Shown here: in pieces, positions 25,980 through 33,985 of the stretch | Position numbering within the stretch: position 1 is the stretch's first letter | How the letters are laid out: every line of letters begins with the position of its first letter | Origin: an uncultured Bacteroidaceae bacterium | Lineage (GTDB): Bacteria > Bacteroidota > Bacteroidia > Bacteroidales > Bacteroidaceae | Direction: 5' to 3' | Length of the DNA: 64,000 nucleotides | NCBI GenBank assembly: GCA_934293005.1 | Contig: CAKQYA010000009.1 | Coordinates: 1 to 64,000 of the forward strand | Program-made: the position numbers and the translations under genes | The notes under the pieces: generated by a model | Told to the model about the DNA's origin: nothing | Database searches by the model: none | The model's input: the letters and a program-made list of their open reading frames with translations, nothing else

Positions 25980-28663
25980 TCGCCAACAAGAATCTTTCCA
26001 TCATCACTCATGCCTTCGGCGCTGACGTACATCTCACGACATGTCGAATTGTTGAAAAATTCCACAGTGGCATTGCCTTTAGCATCCACACGCACATTAG
26101 GCTCCCAATATATCGTCCTACGGTAATCGGCCATTGGCGGCACGATGCTGTAGTCTTCCATCTGGAATGTTGAAGGTTTGTTGAAACCCTGGAAATAGGT
26201 GCGGCGCAGACCTTTCTTGCTTTCTGCGCTGAACTTCTTATGAGTGTATATATATATTCTCACGGCATTGTTCACCTCCTTCTCACTTGAAGGCACTATA
26301 TAGAGGCTCTTGATATCCTCCATCCATATCGGGAAGAATGTATCAAACATGCACCCATTCTTGCTTGAATAGCCCGCTGGCAGTTCGTCTGATGCCAATG
26401 ATGCCGTGTCAACAGGAGAATTGAGAATGGTTTTCACCTCTGAAAGCGACGAGCCGTTCAAGTTTAGCACACACTGCGTCTCGCCATTATCCACAATCCA
26501 TTTAATAGCCCTGCCACCATACGACATGCCTCTGGTGTAGTCCACTTCCACAGTGTCCATAGCCACTTCTGGCAGGTTCTCACACTCAGGATTTTCAAAC
26601 ATGGCGTTCCTTCTGCACAAGAATGTGAAAATCGTTGGCACTTCCTGTCCTTTATCAAGGATGTCTTCACGCTCTTTGTCTATATCATAATACAAGGTGG
26701 CATTATCCCTGCCATAGTTCTCATTCTTATATTTCCAGTCGTCATTGGTGAAATACCTGCGTTTGGCCTTCACTGTCACATTCTGCAGGAGATGGTTCTT
26801 CTTTGTTATTGGCACAAACTCTTCTTTATCATCCGTGCCATCTTGAGAAGAAGCCTGCACAGCAAAAAGGTTTGGCTTCATCGGATTCAGCAACTGCATG
26901 GCTGCATGGCTCACGTAAAGAGGCTTGGGAGAGAACTGTCTGTCTATGCCGACATAATATGTCTTGCGCTTATCATTGAGACGAGTGTATATCTGCATGA
27001 CCCATTCCCCGTCAAGAAACGGCATCTCAAAGGCATAGTTGCCAAGCGAGTCGGTCACAGTTGTTCCCTTGAGGCTTTGTCCTGACCTATTATAAAGGAA
27101 CGTCTCCATAGCCACATTCACAACAGGATTTCTCTTGCGATACTCTTTCAACTGGCCAAACACATAAAACTTATCCTCAATAGGCTGAGTCTTGTCAAAC
27201 GTCTTCAAGCCTTCCATCAGTTCCCAATCATAACGCCTCCAGCCCTGTGTGAGCATAAGCATGTCGGCCGCCTTGCGATGTTCCTCATCATCAGCCTCAA
27301 AATAATAATCCACATTATTTATATATCCTCGCACATCAGACGAAAGCAACATCCATGTTCTCATATTGCCCTGCTTGCCATTGGTCATGGTTTCTGCATC
27401 AACAGCTGAAAATGAGAATGTGGAATTGGGCACACTTTTCACGTCAAGAGTAATCTTGCCACATGGTTTGACGCTATTTGTCCTTGGGGTGAGAGCAATA
27501 GTTGCACTATCATCCTTTGGAGGGCAAATGAAATACATGCGCTCAGCCAAGATGCGTCCGCTTCCATCAAACACAGTAAACTGATTCACACCAGCCTGCT
27601 GATTAGAACGGTCAAGTTCAATCTCTATCAATGGCTCAGCCGACATCGTGTCACAATAGACAATATTTCCATTATTCATGAGCACACAGCCCAGCATGCG
27701 TCCTCTCAAGCTCTCGCTGCACTGAAGCGTAGCAAGCATGTCATCACTCACCACATCAAGAGTAAGCACGCATCCATCAGTTTCTGCTTCAGGCAAGTCA
27801 AACTTCTGCACAGCTTTGCCATCGCCACTTTTCTTGTTATGCATCTGCATGGTGAGTCGGCTTCCATCAGGCTTGACGTCAAAGACAGCACGGCCAAGTG
27901 TGTCGGTAGTGATGTGAACCAACACATCACCAGCCTCATTCTCCACAAAACCATCCGACTGGTATGGGTTGCCGTTGTCATCAACCACCATCACTGCCAC
28001 ACGGCTCTTCTTGCCAACAATCATCTTTCCGCTCTCAGGATAGAACCTGGCGCTGATGGTCTTCAAGAGACTATCAGTGTACACTCCTTCATCCATGGCC
28101 TTGGCGTACAGAGAATCGCTTCGGTCGCGGTTGTTAGGATCACGGTGTCTGTATAGTCGGGTCTTGAGAGTCAGGTCACTATAATCTCCTTCTGTCTTAG
28201 GCTTCTTGAACACAGGGACAACTCGGGAGAAACAAGCATTGGCCCCCCAGTTGGTGGCATATCTTGTGTATGCCCTCAACTCATAGAAACCAGAACCAAG
28301 CAATGAATCGAGAGGCATATCTCCATTGGCCTGTCCCAAAGAGTCGATAGGCCATTTGGTGGTTTTTATCACATCACCACTCATATTCAGCAGTTCCACA
28401 TAAAGCACTTTGCTCAGATTGCTCGGCTTGCTCACATCGGTGCGCATGACATAAGCCTTAAACCACACTTTATCGTTTTCAAAGTAACCTGTATTGTCAA
28501 GATGCAGATAAACCTTTTCTTGAGGTATCACACGGTTAAAGTTCATGGACTTACGAATGAATGTCATGATAGAGTCCGCTCCTGTTCCACCATGCTGCTG
28601 GGCATGAGTGTCGGGAACGAAAAGAAACATTTGCAATAAGAGTAAAAGATAGAGTTTCTTCAT
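25973..28663 (-). CDS. large secreted envelope protein with alpha-2-macroglobulin-like (MG2) N-terminus
   Basis: 896 residues. Signal peptide LLLLLQMFLFVPDTHAQ. The first 150 residues (PQEKVYLHLDNTGYFENDKV, WFKAYVMR, GFYELRAYTRYATNW) match the MG2-like region of a Bacteroidetes family of periplasmic/outer-membrane proteins. Further beta domains follow; ~510-580 resembles a carboxypeptidase-regulatory (CNA-B-like) fold (NVAMETFLYNR ... DSLGNYAFEMPFL). A plug-like stretch follows with ITKKNHLLQNVTVKAKRRY. Role unknown; the family is often found near TonB-dependent receptors, but none is present here. The stop codon falls inside a family B repeat. Confidence 0.6.
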   Translation of the reverse strand: MKKLYLLLLLQMFLFVPDTHAQQHGGTGADSIMTFIRKSMNFNRVIPQEKVYLHLDNTGYFENDKVWFKAYVMRTDVSKPSNLSKVLYVELLNMSGDVIKTTKWPIDSLGQANGDMPLDSLLGSGFYELRAYTRYATNWGANACFSRVVPVFKKPKTEGDYSDLTLKTRLYRHRDPNNRDRSDSLYAKAMDEGVYTDSLLKTISARFYPESGKMIVGKKSRVAVMVVDDNGNPYQSDGFVENEAGDVLVHITTDTLGRAVFDVKPDGSRLTMQMHNKKSGDGKAVQKFDLPEAETDGCVLTLDVVSDDMLATLQCSESLRGRMLGCVLMNNGNIVYCDTMSAEPLIEIELDRSNQQAGVNQFTVFDGSGRILAERMYFICPPKDDSATIALTPRTNSVKPCGKITLDVKSVPNSTFSFSAVDAETMTNGKQGNMRTWMLLSSDVRGYINNVDYYFEADDEEHRKAADMLMLTQGWRRYDWELMEGLKTFDKTQPIEDKFYVFGQLKEYRKRNPVVNVAMETFLYNRSGQSLKGTTVTDSLGNYAFEMPFLDGEWVMQIYTRLNDKRKTYYVGIDRQFSPKPLYVSHAAMQLLNPMKPNLFAVQASSQDGTDDKEEFVPITKKNHLLQNVTVKAKRRYFTNDDWKYKNENYGRDNATLYYDIDKEREDILDKGQEVPTIFTFLCRRNAMFENPECENLPEVAMDTVEVDYTRGMSYGGRAIKWIVDNGETQCVLNLNGSSLSEVKTILNSPVDTASLASDELPAGYSSKNGCMFDTFFPIWMEDIKSLYIVPSSEKEVNNAVRIYIYTHKKFSAESKKGLRRTYFQGFNKPSTFQMEDYSIVPPMADYRRTIYWEPNVRVDAKGNATVEFFNNSTCREMYVSAEGMSDDGKILVGDK

Positions 28664-28705
28664 AGTCGTGAATATATTAGTATGTTTGTTTTAGCGCACT
28701 CGGCA

Positions 28706-28713
28706 CAAAGTTA
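28706..28713 (-). promoter_or_regulatory. -7 promoter box for the 896-residue gene
   Basis: TAACTTTG on the minus strand, 43 bp before the start codon. No clear -33 box. Confidence 0.6.
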
Positions 28714-28809
28714 CGAAAAACGATTGACACACATGCACATTTCCGCATTCAATAATCATTGCACACGCTATAATAGTCTGGGAAGTGTGTCGTAGTTGCA
28801 AAAAAGAGA

Positions 28810-28858
28810 GCAGCGGCACGCACTGATGCCGGAAGTGAAAAATCAGTGTGGCCGCTGC
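28810..28858 (-). terminator. terminator after fabI
   Basis: GCAGCGGC / GCCGCTGC plus inner CACTGAT / ATCAGTG form a long stem; T-rich sequence follows on the minus strand. The 332-bp gap 28664-28995 otherwise holds a promoter and a family B copy. Confidence 0.7.
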
Positions 28859-28951
28859 ATATCATGTCTGCTGAAACAGACTTAAAAACAAAACGATTTC
28901 ATCTGCACGGAGAACCATGCCCCATGCCTGTGAAAGATGACAATCGTTAGA

Positions 28952-28999
28952 TAGGCTCCAAAATTATTTTATAATATAAAAATAATGATTAGCACTTAT
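28952..28999. repeat. degenerate family B repeat
   Basis: TAGG-CTCC-AAAATTATTTTATAATAT core followed by AAAATAATGATTAGCACTTA, a compact inverted form of the family. The fabI TAA stop lies in its right arm. Confidence 0.6.
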
Positions 29000-29859
29000 C
29001 CGTAGATAATCTTGCCAGTCTCCTTATCTGTATTCTCATCAACGAACGATTTGTTGTACTGAGTCATGCCACGGAGAGACATACCCATGTTTGAGAATCC
29101 ACCATCATGGAAGAGTGTCTGCATAGTCACCTTCTTTGTAAGGTCTGAGAACATCACCACGCAGTAGTCTGCGCACTCGTCAGCGCTGGCGTTGCCAAGT
29201 GGAGACATGCGGTCTGAGAAGTCATAAAGGCCATCGAAGCCCTTGATGCCAGAACCAGCTGTTGTGAATGTTGGCGACTGGCTGATAGTATTCACGCGCA
29301 CACCTTTCTCGCGTCCATAGATATAGCCAAAAGAACGCGCAATTGACTCAAGAAGAGACTTTGCGTCAGCCATATCGTTATATCCAAAGAATGTGCGGTG
29401 ACTTGCCACATAAGTGAGAGCGAGCACACTTGCACAATCGTTAAGGGCATCAAGCTTCTTTGCCACCTGAAGCATTTTGTGGAAAGAGATAGCAGAGATG
29501 TCGAGAGTCTTGTCCAAGAGGCTATAGTCAAGATCATCATATGTGCGTTTCTTTCTCATGTTGGCGCTCATGGCACATGAGTGAAGAACGAAGTCAATCT
29601 TGCCGCCAAGGGCTTTCTGCGCCTCAGTGAAGAGCATCTCAAGATCCTCGACACTTGTTGCGTCAGCTGCAATGACAGTAGCTCCAGTCTTCTCTGCGAG
29701 CTGAGCGATTGTGCCCATGCGGCATGCCACAGCGGTATTTGTGAGCACAATTTCTGCTCCTTCTTCCACTACGCGCTCTGCCACTTTCCAAGCGATAGAC
29801 TGGTCATTGAGTGCACCAAAGATGATTCCTTTCTTTCCTTTAAGCAAGTTGTAAGCCAT
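28996..29859 (-). CDS. fabI: enoyl-[acyl-carrier-protein] reductase (NADH)
   Basis: 287 residues, an atypical SDR. GIIFGALNDQSIAWKVAERV is the FabI nucleotide-binding start; the substrate/triclosan pocket Tyr-Lys region is visible in FFGYNDMADAKSLLESIAR, and the loop NTISQSPTFTTAGSGIKGF closes over the substrate. It reduces trans-2-enoyl-ACP in the last step of fatty-acid elongation. The gene is transcribed alone from a TAACTTTG promoter and ends in a family B repeat then a terminator. Confidence 0.95.
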   Translation of the reverse strand: MAYNLLKGKKGIIFGALNDQSIAWKVAERVVEEGAEIVLTNTAVACRMGTIAQLAEKTGATVIAADATSVEDLEMLFTEAQKALGGKIDFVLHSCAMSANMRKKRTYDDLDYSLLDKTLDISAISFHKMLQVAKKLDALNDCASVLALTYVASHRTFFGYNDMADAKSLLESIARSFGYIYGREKGVRVNTISQSPTFTTAGSGIKGFDGLYDFSDRMSPLGNASADECADYCVVMFSDLTKKVTMQTLFHDGGFSNMGMSLRGMTQYNKSFVDENTDKETGKIIYG

Positions 29860-29913
29860 AAATAATTCCGTCTTTTTTTTAATTATATTTGCTGTTTTAC
29901 CTTAAATCGGGTG

Positions 29914-29921
29914 CAAAGTTA
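29914..29921 (-). promoter_or_regulatory. -7 promoter box for fabI
   Basis: TAACTTTG on the minus strand, 55 bp before the start codon. Confidence 0.6.
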
Positions 29922-29981
29922 CGAAAAATATATTGAATATCTTGCTTTTTTCATCATTCTTGTAAAAAAACATATGATTCT

Positions 29982-30013
29982 TTTGGCCAGTTTGGATAAA
30001 TGTCGTAACTTTG
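29982..30013 (+). promoter_or_regulatory. tRNA-Met promoter
   Basis: TTTG (29982-29985), 20 bp, then TAACTTTG (30006-30013). Followed by CACTCGCTAA as at the tRNA-Leu promoter. Confidence 0.8.
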
Positions 30014-30049
30014 CACTCGCTAAAGGGAAAACAAAACACCTTAAGTGAT

Positions 30050-30126
30050 GGCGAGGTAGCTCAGCCGGTTAGAGCGTCGGATTCATAATCCGGAGGTCGA
30101 GGGTTCGAGCCCCTCCCTCGCTACCA
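30050..30126 (+). tRNA. tRNA-Met (CAU)
   Basis: 77 nt including an encoded CCA. Acceptor GGCGAGG with CCTCGCT (first pair G-U), D-arm AGCTCAGCCGGTTAGAGC, anticodon loop TTCATAA, T-loop GTTCGAGCC. No initiator features (no C1-A72 mismatch pattern). A CAU anticodon could also be tRNA-Ile2 read with lysidine; elongator Met is preferred. Confidence 0.88.
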
Positions 30127-30160
30127 AGAGCAGTTGCAAGTTTTTGCAGCTGCTCTTTTT
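30127..30160 (+). terminator. terminator after tRNA-Met
   Basis: AGAGCAGTTGCAA / TTGCAGCTGCTCT followed by TTTTT, immediately after the tRNA. Confidence 0.88.
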
Positions 30161-30231
30161 ATATTACCAGAATATCCACCTATAGCGCTAAAGGCTATAA
30201 AAGCAACATTATTTTACTAAAACTCTGCCTT

Positions 30232-30882
30232 ATGGAAAATCTCATAGACATCATCATTTGCCTCACGGCTGCAATGCTGCTTGGCGGCATCATAGGCATA
30301 GAGCGTGAATACCGCAGCAAAGAAGCAGGATTCAGGACACATTTTCTTGTATCATTAGGAAGTGCGCTCTTCTGCATAGTATCGCAATACGGCTTTAACG
30401 ACGGCCAGCACGACTATTCACGTGTAGCTGCCCAGGTGGTATCTGGCATCGGTTTCATTGGCGCAGGCACCATCATATTCCAGAAGAACATGATCAAGGG
30501 CCTCACCACAGCCGCCGGACTATGGGTCACTGCTGCTATCGGCCTGGCATGCGGCACAGGCATGTATCTTGCAGCCACATCTGCCACCGTTCTCGTGCTG
30601 CTTGGACTGGAGGTCATCAATTCCTTTCTGCCTCATCTCGGTTCCACAAGAGTGCAGGTTTCATTCTCTGCAACCTCAAAAGAAAGTGTGAAGAACGCTG
30701 TGAAGAAAATAAAGAACCACAACATAGAGATACACAGTTACGAACTTAAGGAAAGGCGCACTTCCAACGGAGAGATATACGAAGCCAACATTGAATTGAA
30801 GATACGCCACGGGCACAAATATGAGGATGTGATAAAGTTTATAGAAGATTTTGACGACGTGACCATATCTGCCATCGAATAG
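30232..30882 (+). CDS. MgtC/SapB-family inner-membrane protein
   Basis: 216 residues. The MgtC landmarks are present: GGIIGIEREYRSKEAGFRTH, SRVAAQVVSGIGFIGAGTII, and KGLTTAAGLWVTAAIGLACG, with about five membrane helices in residues 1-135. A C-terminal ACT-like soluble domain follows (~140-216, VKNAVKKIKNHNIEIHSYEL). MgtC proteins act in low-Mg2+ adaptation and control of F-type ATPase in pathogens; chromosomal relatives in commensals are uncharacterised. The gene stands alone between the tRNA-Met terminator and a hairpin. Confidence 0.92.
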   Translation: MENLIDIIICLTAAMLLGGIIGIEREYRSKEAGFRTHFLVSLGSALFCIVSQYGFNDGQHDYSRVAAQVVSGIGFIGAGTIIFQKNMIKGLTTAAGLWVTAAIGLACGTGMYLAATSATVLVLLGLEVINSFLPHLGSTRVQVSFSATSKESVKNAVKKIKNHNIEIHSYELKERRTSNGEIYEANIELKIRHGHKYEDVIKFIEDFDDVTISAIE

Positions 30883-30898
30883 AGATGGAACATGAGCC

Positions 30899-30949
30899 GC
30901 ACACATGTTCAACCCAAATAAGTCATTAGATTGGGGTTAAACATGTGTG
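30899..30949 (+). terminator. hairpin after the MgtC gene, loop is a family A repeat
   Basis: Outer arms CACACATGTT-AACCC / GGGTT-AACATGTGTG enclose CCCAAATAAGTCATTAGATT, a family A variant. Probable terminator. Confidence 0.65.
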
Positions 30950-30970
30950 AGAAACACGACCATCAGTGCC

Positions 30971-31080
30971 TGCTCCGTACCACACAAGTGGTACTGCAGT
31001 ATCAGTTAAGTGACACTGCAGTACCACCTAAGATAAACTCCAGTACCAGTTGGGTAGTACTGAAAGCGGTACTGAGAATG
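30971..31080. repeat. degenerate tandem array, 22-bp period, about five units
   Basis: Units start at 30971, 30993, 31015, 31037 and 31059. Units 2-4 begin ACT(G/C)CAGTA(C/T)CA; the first holds the dyad GTACCAC-ACAA-GTGGTAC. Across units, ACTGCAGT and ACTGCAGTACCAC form a 13-bp inverted pair (30988-31000 with 31014-31026). Confidence 0.7.
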
Positions 31081-31293
31081 GGTTTGGCATAACATCTGGA
31101 TACATATTCACATCAAAGAACATGATTGAAAATTGGTCAATAAAACCACGCATTTGCAGGATGAACCTTATAATATATATATAATATGTACGCATGTCAT
31201 GTGCAAGCATCAGGATATAAGGATAATTTGTACAAAACAGATCAGGATAAAGTATTTCACATAAACATCCCTGCATTGACATTGGACGAAGCC

Positions 31294-31335
31294 AAGAAGA
31301 GGATATGCCAGCCACGACTGACATACCCTCTTCTT
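31294..31335. terminator. hairpin downstream of the PurF-like gene
   Basis: AAGAAGAGGATATG / CATACCCTCTTCTT (one mismatch) around 14 nt. It is followed by T's on the plus strand, so its direction of action is uncertain. Confidence 0.5.
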
Positions 31336-31339
31336 TTAT

Positions 31340-31366
31340 CCCAAATCGGTCATTAGACTTGGGTTT
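31340..31366. repeat. family A palindromic repeat
   Basis: CCCAAAT-CGGTCATTAGAC-TTGGG, 48 bp past the PurF-like stop. Read in gene direction it ends TTTGGGATAAAAG like the copies at 3575 and 12587. Confidence 0.8.
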
Positions 31367-31413
31367 ATATTTCGACATGCTTTTCGCCTTATTCAAGGCT
31401 TGCTGCATATCTA

Positions 31414-32901
31414 TCATTCATTCACATTCTCCTCATCAAGAGAATAGAACGAACTGCCATCAAAGCAATGTGTGCACACATCGCACTTATCCAATCCTAT
31501 AGCCTTCACGATTGTCTCAAGCTTTGAGAACTGCAAGCTGTCAAGATTCAGTCGTCGGGCAATCTCATCCACCATAGCCTTGTATTCAGGCGAATCAGTG
31601 GTGGCATAAGCCTTGATGCGCTCCGGAGACACCCTTACTTCCTTGCCTGCGAAAGAATCTGTGAGCATCGTTGCCGTATTCGAATGTGTCTCCAAGTCGC
31701 GTATGACACGCCTGGTGATAAGTTCCAGTTCCGACTTGCTTGCTGAGAAATTGACAAATGGGCAAGCATAGATAAGCGGTGGACACGCTATGCGCATGTG
31801 CACTTCCTTCGCGCCAAGTTCCTTGAGCACTTGCGTGTTCTCCCTCAACTGCGTGCCTCGCACAATAGAATCGTCACAGAAAAGGCAACGCTTGCCACGC
31901 AGCATATCCTTATTTGGAATGAGCTTCATCTTTGCCACAAGATTGCGGATATCTTGATTGGCTGGCATAAACGAGCGCGGCCAAGTAGGAGTATACTTGC
32001 TTATGCCACGCTGATATGGCGTGTTATGCCCGGCACTGTATCCCACAGCCATGCCGACACCCGAATCAGGAATGCCGCCCACAGAGTCAACCTCTGTTTT
32101 ATCCTCTTCACCCATCACGCGGCCTGTTTCATATCGCACATCCTCCACATTCTTTCCCTCATAAGAGGATGTGGGGAATCCATAATATATCCAAAGGAAA
32201 GAGCACACCTGCATCCTTTTGTTAGGTTTGCGAAGCTGCCTCATCTCCTTTGCTGTCAGACGCACTATCTCGCCAGGACCCAAAAAATAAGAAGTCTCAT
32301 AACCAAGATTTGGGAATGCAGTGTTCTCGCTTGTGGCAGCCATGGCACCGTCTTTCTTGCCAATGACAATAGGAGTGCGCCCCCATGCGTCACGCGCAGC
32401 AATGATGCCATCCTCCGTAAGGAGCAACATGGAGCATGAACCTTTCACCGTGCGGAACACATTCTCTATGCCGTCAACAAAATCCTTGCCTTTCACAATC
32501 AGGAGGCCGATAAGTTCTGTAGGATTTATGTTGCCCGAAGAGAACTCAGACAGGTGCATGTTCTCCTGCAGCAGATGCTCTGCTATCTCATCGATATTAT
32601 TGACCTTGGCTACAGTGACGATGGCAAACCGTCCCAAGTGGCTGTTGAAGAGCATTGGCTGCGCATCTGTGTCGCTGATGATGCCAATGCCGGCGTTGCC
32701 TTCAAACTTTGGCAACTCTGATTCAAAACGAGTACGGAAATATGTGTTCTCCAAATTGTGGATAGAACGATAGAAACCCTTTTCCTGGCTATAAGTGGCC
32801 ATGCCGCCACGGCGTGTGCCGAGATGCGATTGGTAGTCTGTGCCATAGAAAAGTTCAGCCGCACACTTCTCTGTTGATACGGTCCCGAAAAAACCTCCCA
32901 T
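31414..32901 (-). CDS. PurF-like protein (amidophosphoribosyltransferase homologue) lacking the glutaminase cysteine
   Basis: 495 residues. It has the two-domain PurF layout: an N-terminal Ntn-hydrolase domain (HLGTRRGGMATY, GIGIISDTDAQP, SHLGRFAIVTVAK, DAWGRTPIVIGKK) and a C-terminal phosphoribosyltransferase domain with the PRPP loop CLFCDDSIVRGTQL. PurF needs Cys as the first residue of the mature enzyme to strip ammonia from glutamine; here the protein begins Met-Gly-Gly-Phe-Phe-Gly, with no Cys until residue 13. C-terminal CDVCTHC recalls the Fe-S cysteines of B. subtilis PurF. I think similar Gly-for-Cys proteins exist in other Bacteroidetes. It may use free ammonia or a different reaction. 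Confidence 0.8.
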   Translation of the reverse strand: MGGFFGTVSTEKCAAELFYGTDYQSHLGTRRGGMATYSQEKGFYRSIHNLENTYFRTRFESELPKFEGNAGIGIISDTDAQPMLFNSHLGRFAIVTVAKVNNIDEIAEHLLQENMHLSEFSSGNINPTELIGLLIVKGKDFVDGIENVFRTVKGSCSMLLLTEDGIIAARDAWGRTPIVIGKKDGAMAATSENTAFPNLGYETSYFLGPGEIVRLTAKEMRQLRKPNKRMQVCSFLWIYYGFPTSSYEGKNVEDVRYETGRVMGEEDKTEVDSVGGIPDSGVGMAVGYSAGHNTPYQRGISKYTPTWPRSFMPANQDIRNLVAKMKLIPNKDMLRGKRCLFCDDSIVRGTQLRENTQVLKELGAKEVHMRIACPPLIYACPFVNFSASKSELELITRRVIRDLETHSNTATMLTDSFAGKEVRVSPERIKAYATTDSPEYKAMVDEIARRLNLDSLQFSKLETIVKAIGLDKCDVCTHCFDGSSFYSLDEENVNE

Positions 32902-32936
32902 AAATGTTTGTTATGTGTAGTTATAAATTACAGATG

Positions 32937-32944
32937 CAAAGTTA
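32937..32944 (-). promoter_or_regulatory. -7 promoter box for the PurF-like gene
   Basis: TAACTTTG on the minus strand, 36 bp before the start codon. Confidence 0.55.
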
Positions 32945-33050
32945 TAACATTTTGATGATGTAAAAACACAAAAAAAGAATAAAATCTTAAATGTTTCAAA
33001 AAAAACAGCTTCTGAAAGGACATATTATTCTCAGATTGACTAAATTTGTA

Positions 33051-33058
33051 TATCTTTA
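33051..33058 (+). promoter_or_regulatory. probable -7 box for the AAA-DUF4435 pair
   Basis: TATCTTTA, one mismatch to TAnnTTTG, 38 bp before the ATG at 33096. It supports that start over the in-frame ATG at 32991, which would precede the promoter. Confidence 0.45.
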
Positions 33059-33095
33059 CAACACTAACAACTGCAACACTAAATCATTTAACACT

Positions 33096-33935
33096 ATGGG
33101 AAAGAGAGCAGACTACATACAGAGCATCGAGATAGAAGCTCTGTGGAAAGGCGGGAAACACATAGTATGGACACTGAAGCCCGATGTCAACATTCTCAGC
33201 GGCATCAACGGAGTGGGCAAAAGCACCATTATCAACCATTCAGCCATCATGCTCGCAGCTATCGACAAAGGCGAGATAGTGCCAAATGACGCTCCGCATG
33301 GAGTGAGGATTAAACTCATGCCAGAGGATGCCACATACGTCAAGTTTGACATCATACGTTCCTTTGACCGTCCTCTCCTTCACAGCGACCTCTTGGAAAA
33401 ACTGTCCGACTCTCGCGTGAAGACAGAGCTCGACTGGCAGATATACCGGTTGCAAAAAAGATACCTCGACTATCAAGTGAACATAGGCAACCGCATCATC
33501 GAGCTGCTTACAAGCGGCGACCCTGACGACCAGACGAAGGCCGCAGAGGTGAGCGGTCCAAAGACAATGTTTCAGAACATGATAGACAAACTATTTGCTG
33601 AGACCAGCAAGAAGATTGACCGAAAGAGCAACGAGATACAGTTCATACAACACATGGGAGGCATCACCGAAACCATCACGCCATACCAACTGTCGAGCGG
33701 AGAAAAGCAGATGCTCGCCATATTGATGACAGTGCTTGTGGAAAACCGCGAGAAATATGTCCTTCTCATGGATGAACCAGAGATATCCCTGCACATAGAT
33801 TGGCAACAGCAGCTCATAGACCTCATACGCCAGCTCAACCCCAACGTGCAGATCATTTTGTCAACACATTCCCCTGCCCTCATCATGGACGGATGGATGA
33901 GCAACGTGACAGAAGTCAATGAGATTGCCGAATAA
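33096..33935 (+). CDS. OLD/ABC-like AAA ATPase paired with a DUF4435 protein
   Basis: 279 residues from the ATG at 33096 (MGKRADYIQ). Walker A is SGINGVGKSTIINH; the ABC-type signature is LSSGEKQML; Walker B is YVLLMDEPEISLH; the switch His lies in STHSPALI. This is the AAA_21/AAA_15 class found in OLD nucleases and SMC-like toxins. The region between the Walker motifs is short and helical, with no long coiled coil. The next gene starts 50 bp downstream on the same strand and encodes a DUF4435/TOPRIM protein. The pairing is that of PARIS (AriA ATPase + AriB). The ATPase is shorter than the E. coli AriA I remember. Confidence 0.85.
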   Translation: MGKRADYIQSIEIEALWKGGKHIVWTLKPDVNILSGINGVGKSTIINHSAIMLAAIDKGEIVPNDAPHGVRIKLMPEDATYVKFDIIRSFDRPLLHSDLLEKLSDSRVKTELDWQIYRLQKRYLDYQVNIGNRIIELLTSGDPDDQTKAAEVSGPKTMFQNMIDKLFAETSKKIDRKSNEIQFIQHMGGITETITPYQLSSGEKQMLAILMTVLVENREKYVLLMDEPEISLHIDWQQQLIDLIRQLNPNVQIILSTHSPALIMDGWMSNVTEVNEIAE

Positions 33936-33985
33936 GGCCATACGCCACAAGACACACACCTATTCAACAAAAAACAGAAGAAAAG

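Larger units (their letters stand above)
30883..31413. other. gene-free stretch made mostly of repeats
   Basis: 531 bp between the MgtC and PurF-like genes, which converge. In order: a hairpin with a family A core, a degenerate 22-bp-period array, about 210 bp of AT-rich sequence with nothing recognisable, a hairpin, and a second family A copy. An open frame at 31028-31417 crosses these repeats and is not credible. Confidence 0.65.

Noticed and set aside
30985..31080. CRISPR-like array
   Set aside because: The units are contiguous with no spacers, are degenerate, and no cas genes are present anywhere in the window.
31186..31196. 11-bp match GTACGCATGTC shared with 61062-61072
   Set aside because: Too short, with unrelated flanks; likely chance in 64 kb.
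31028..31417. 129-residue minus-strand open frame just after the PurF-like gene
   Set aside because: It runs through a family A repeat, a hairpin and the 22-bp array, and its composition is not protein-like. The ATGA overlap with the PurF-like stop is probably chance.
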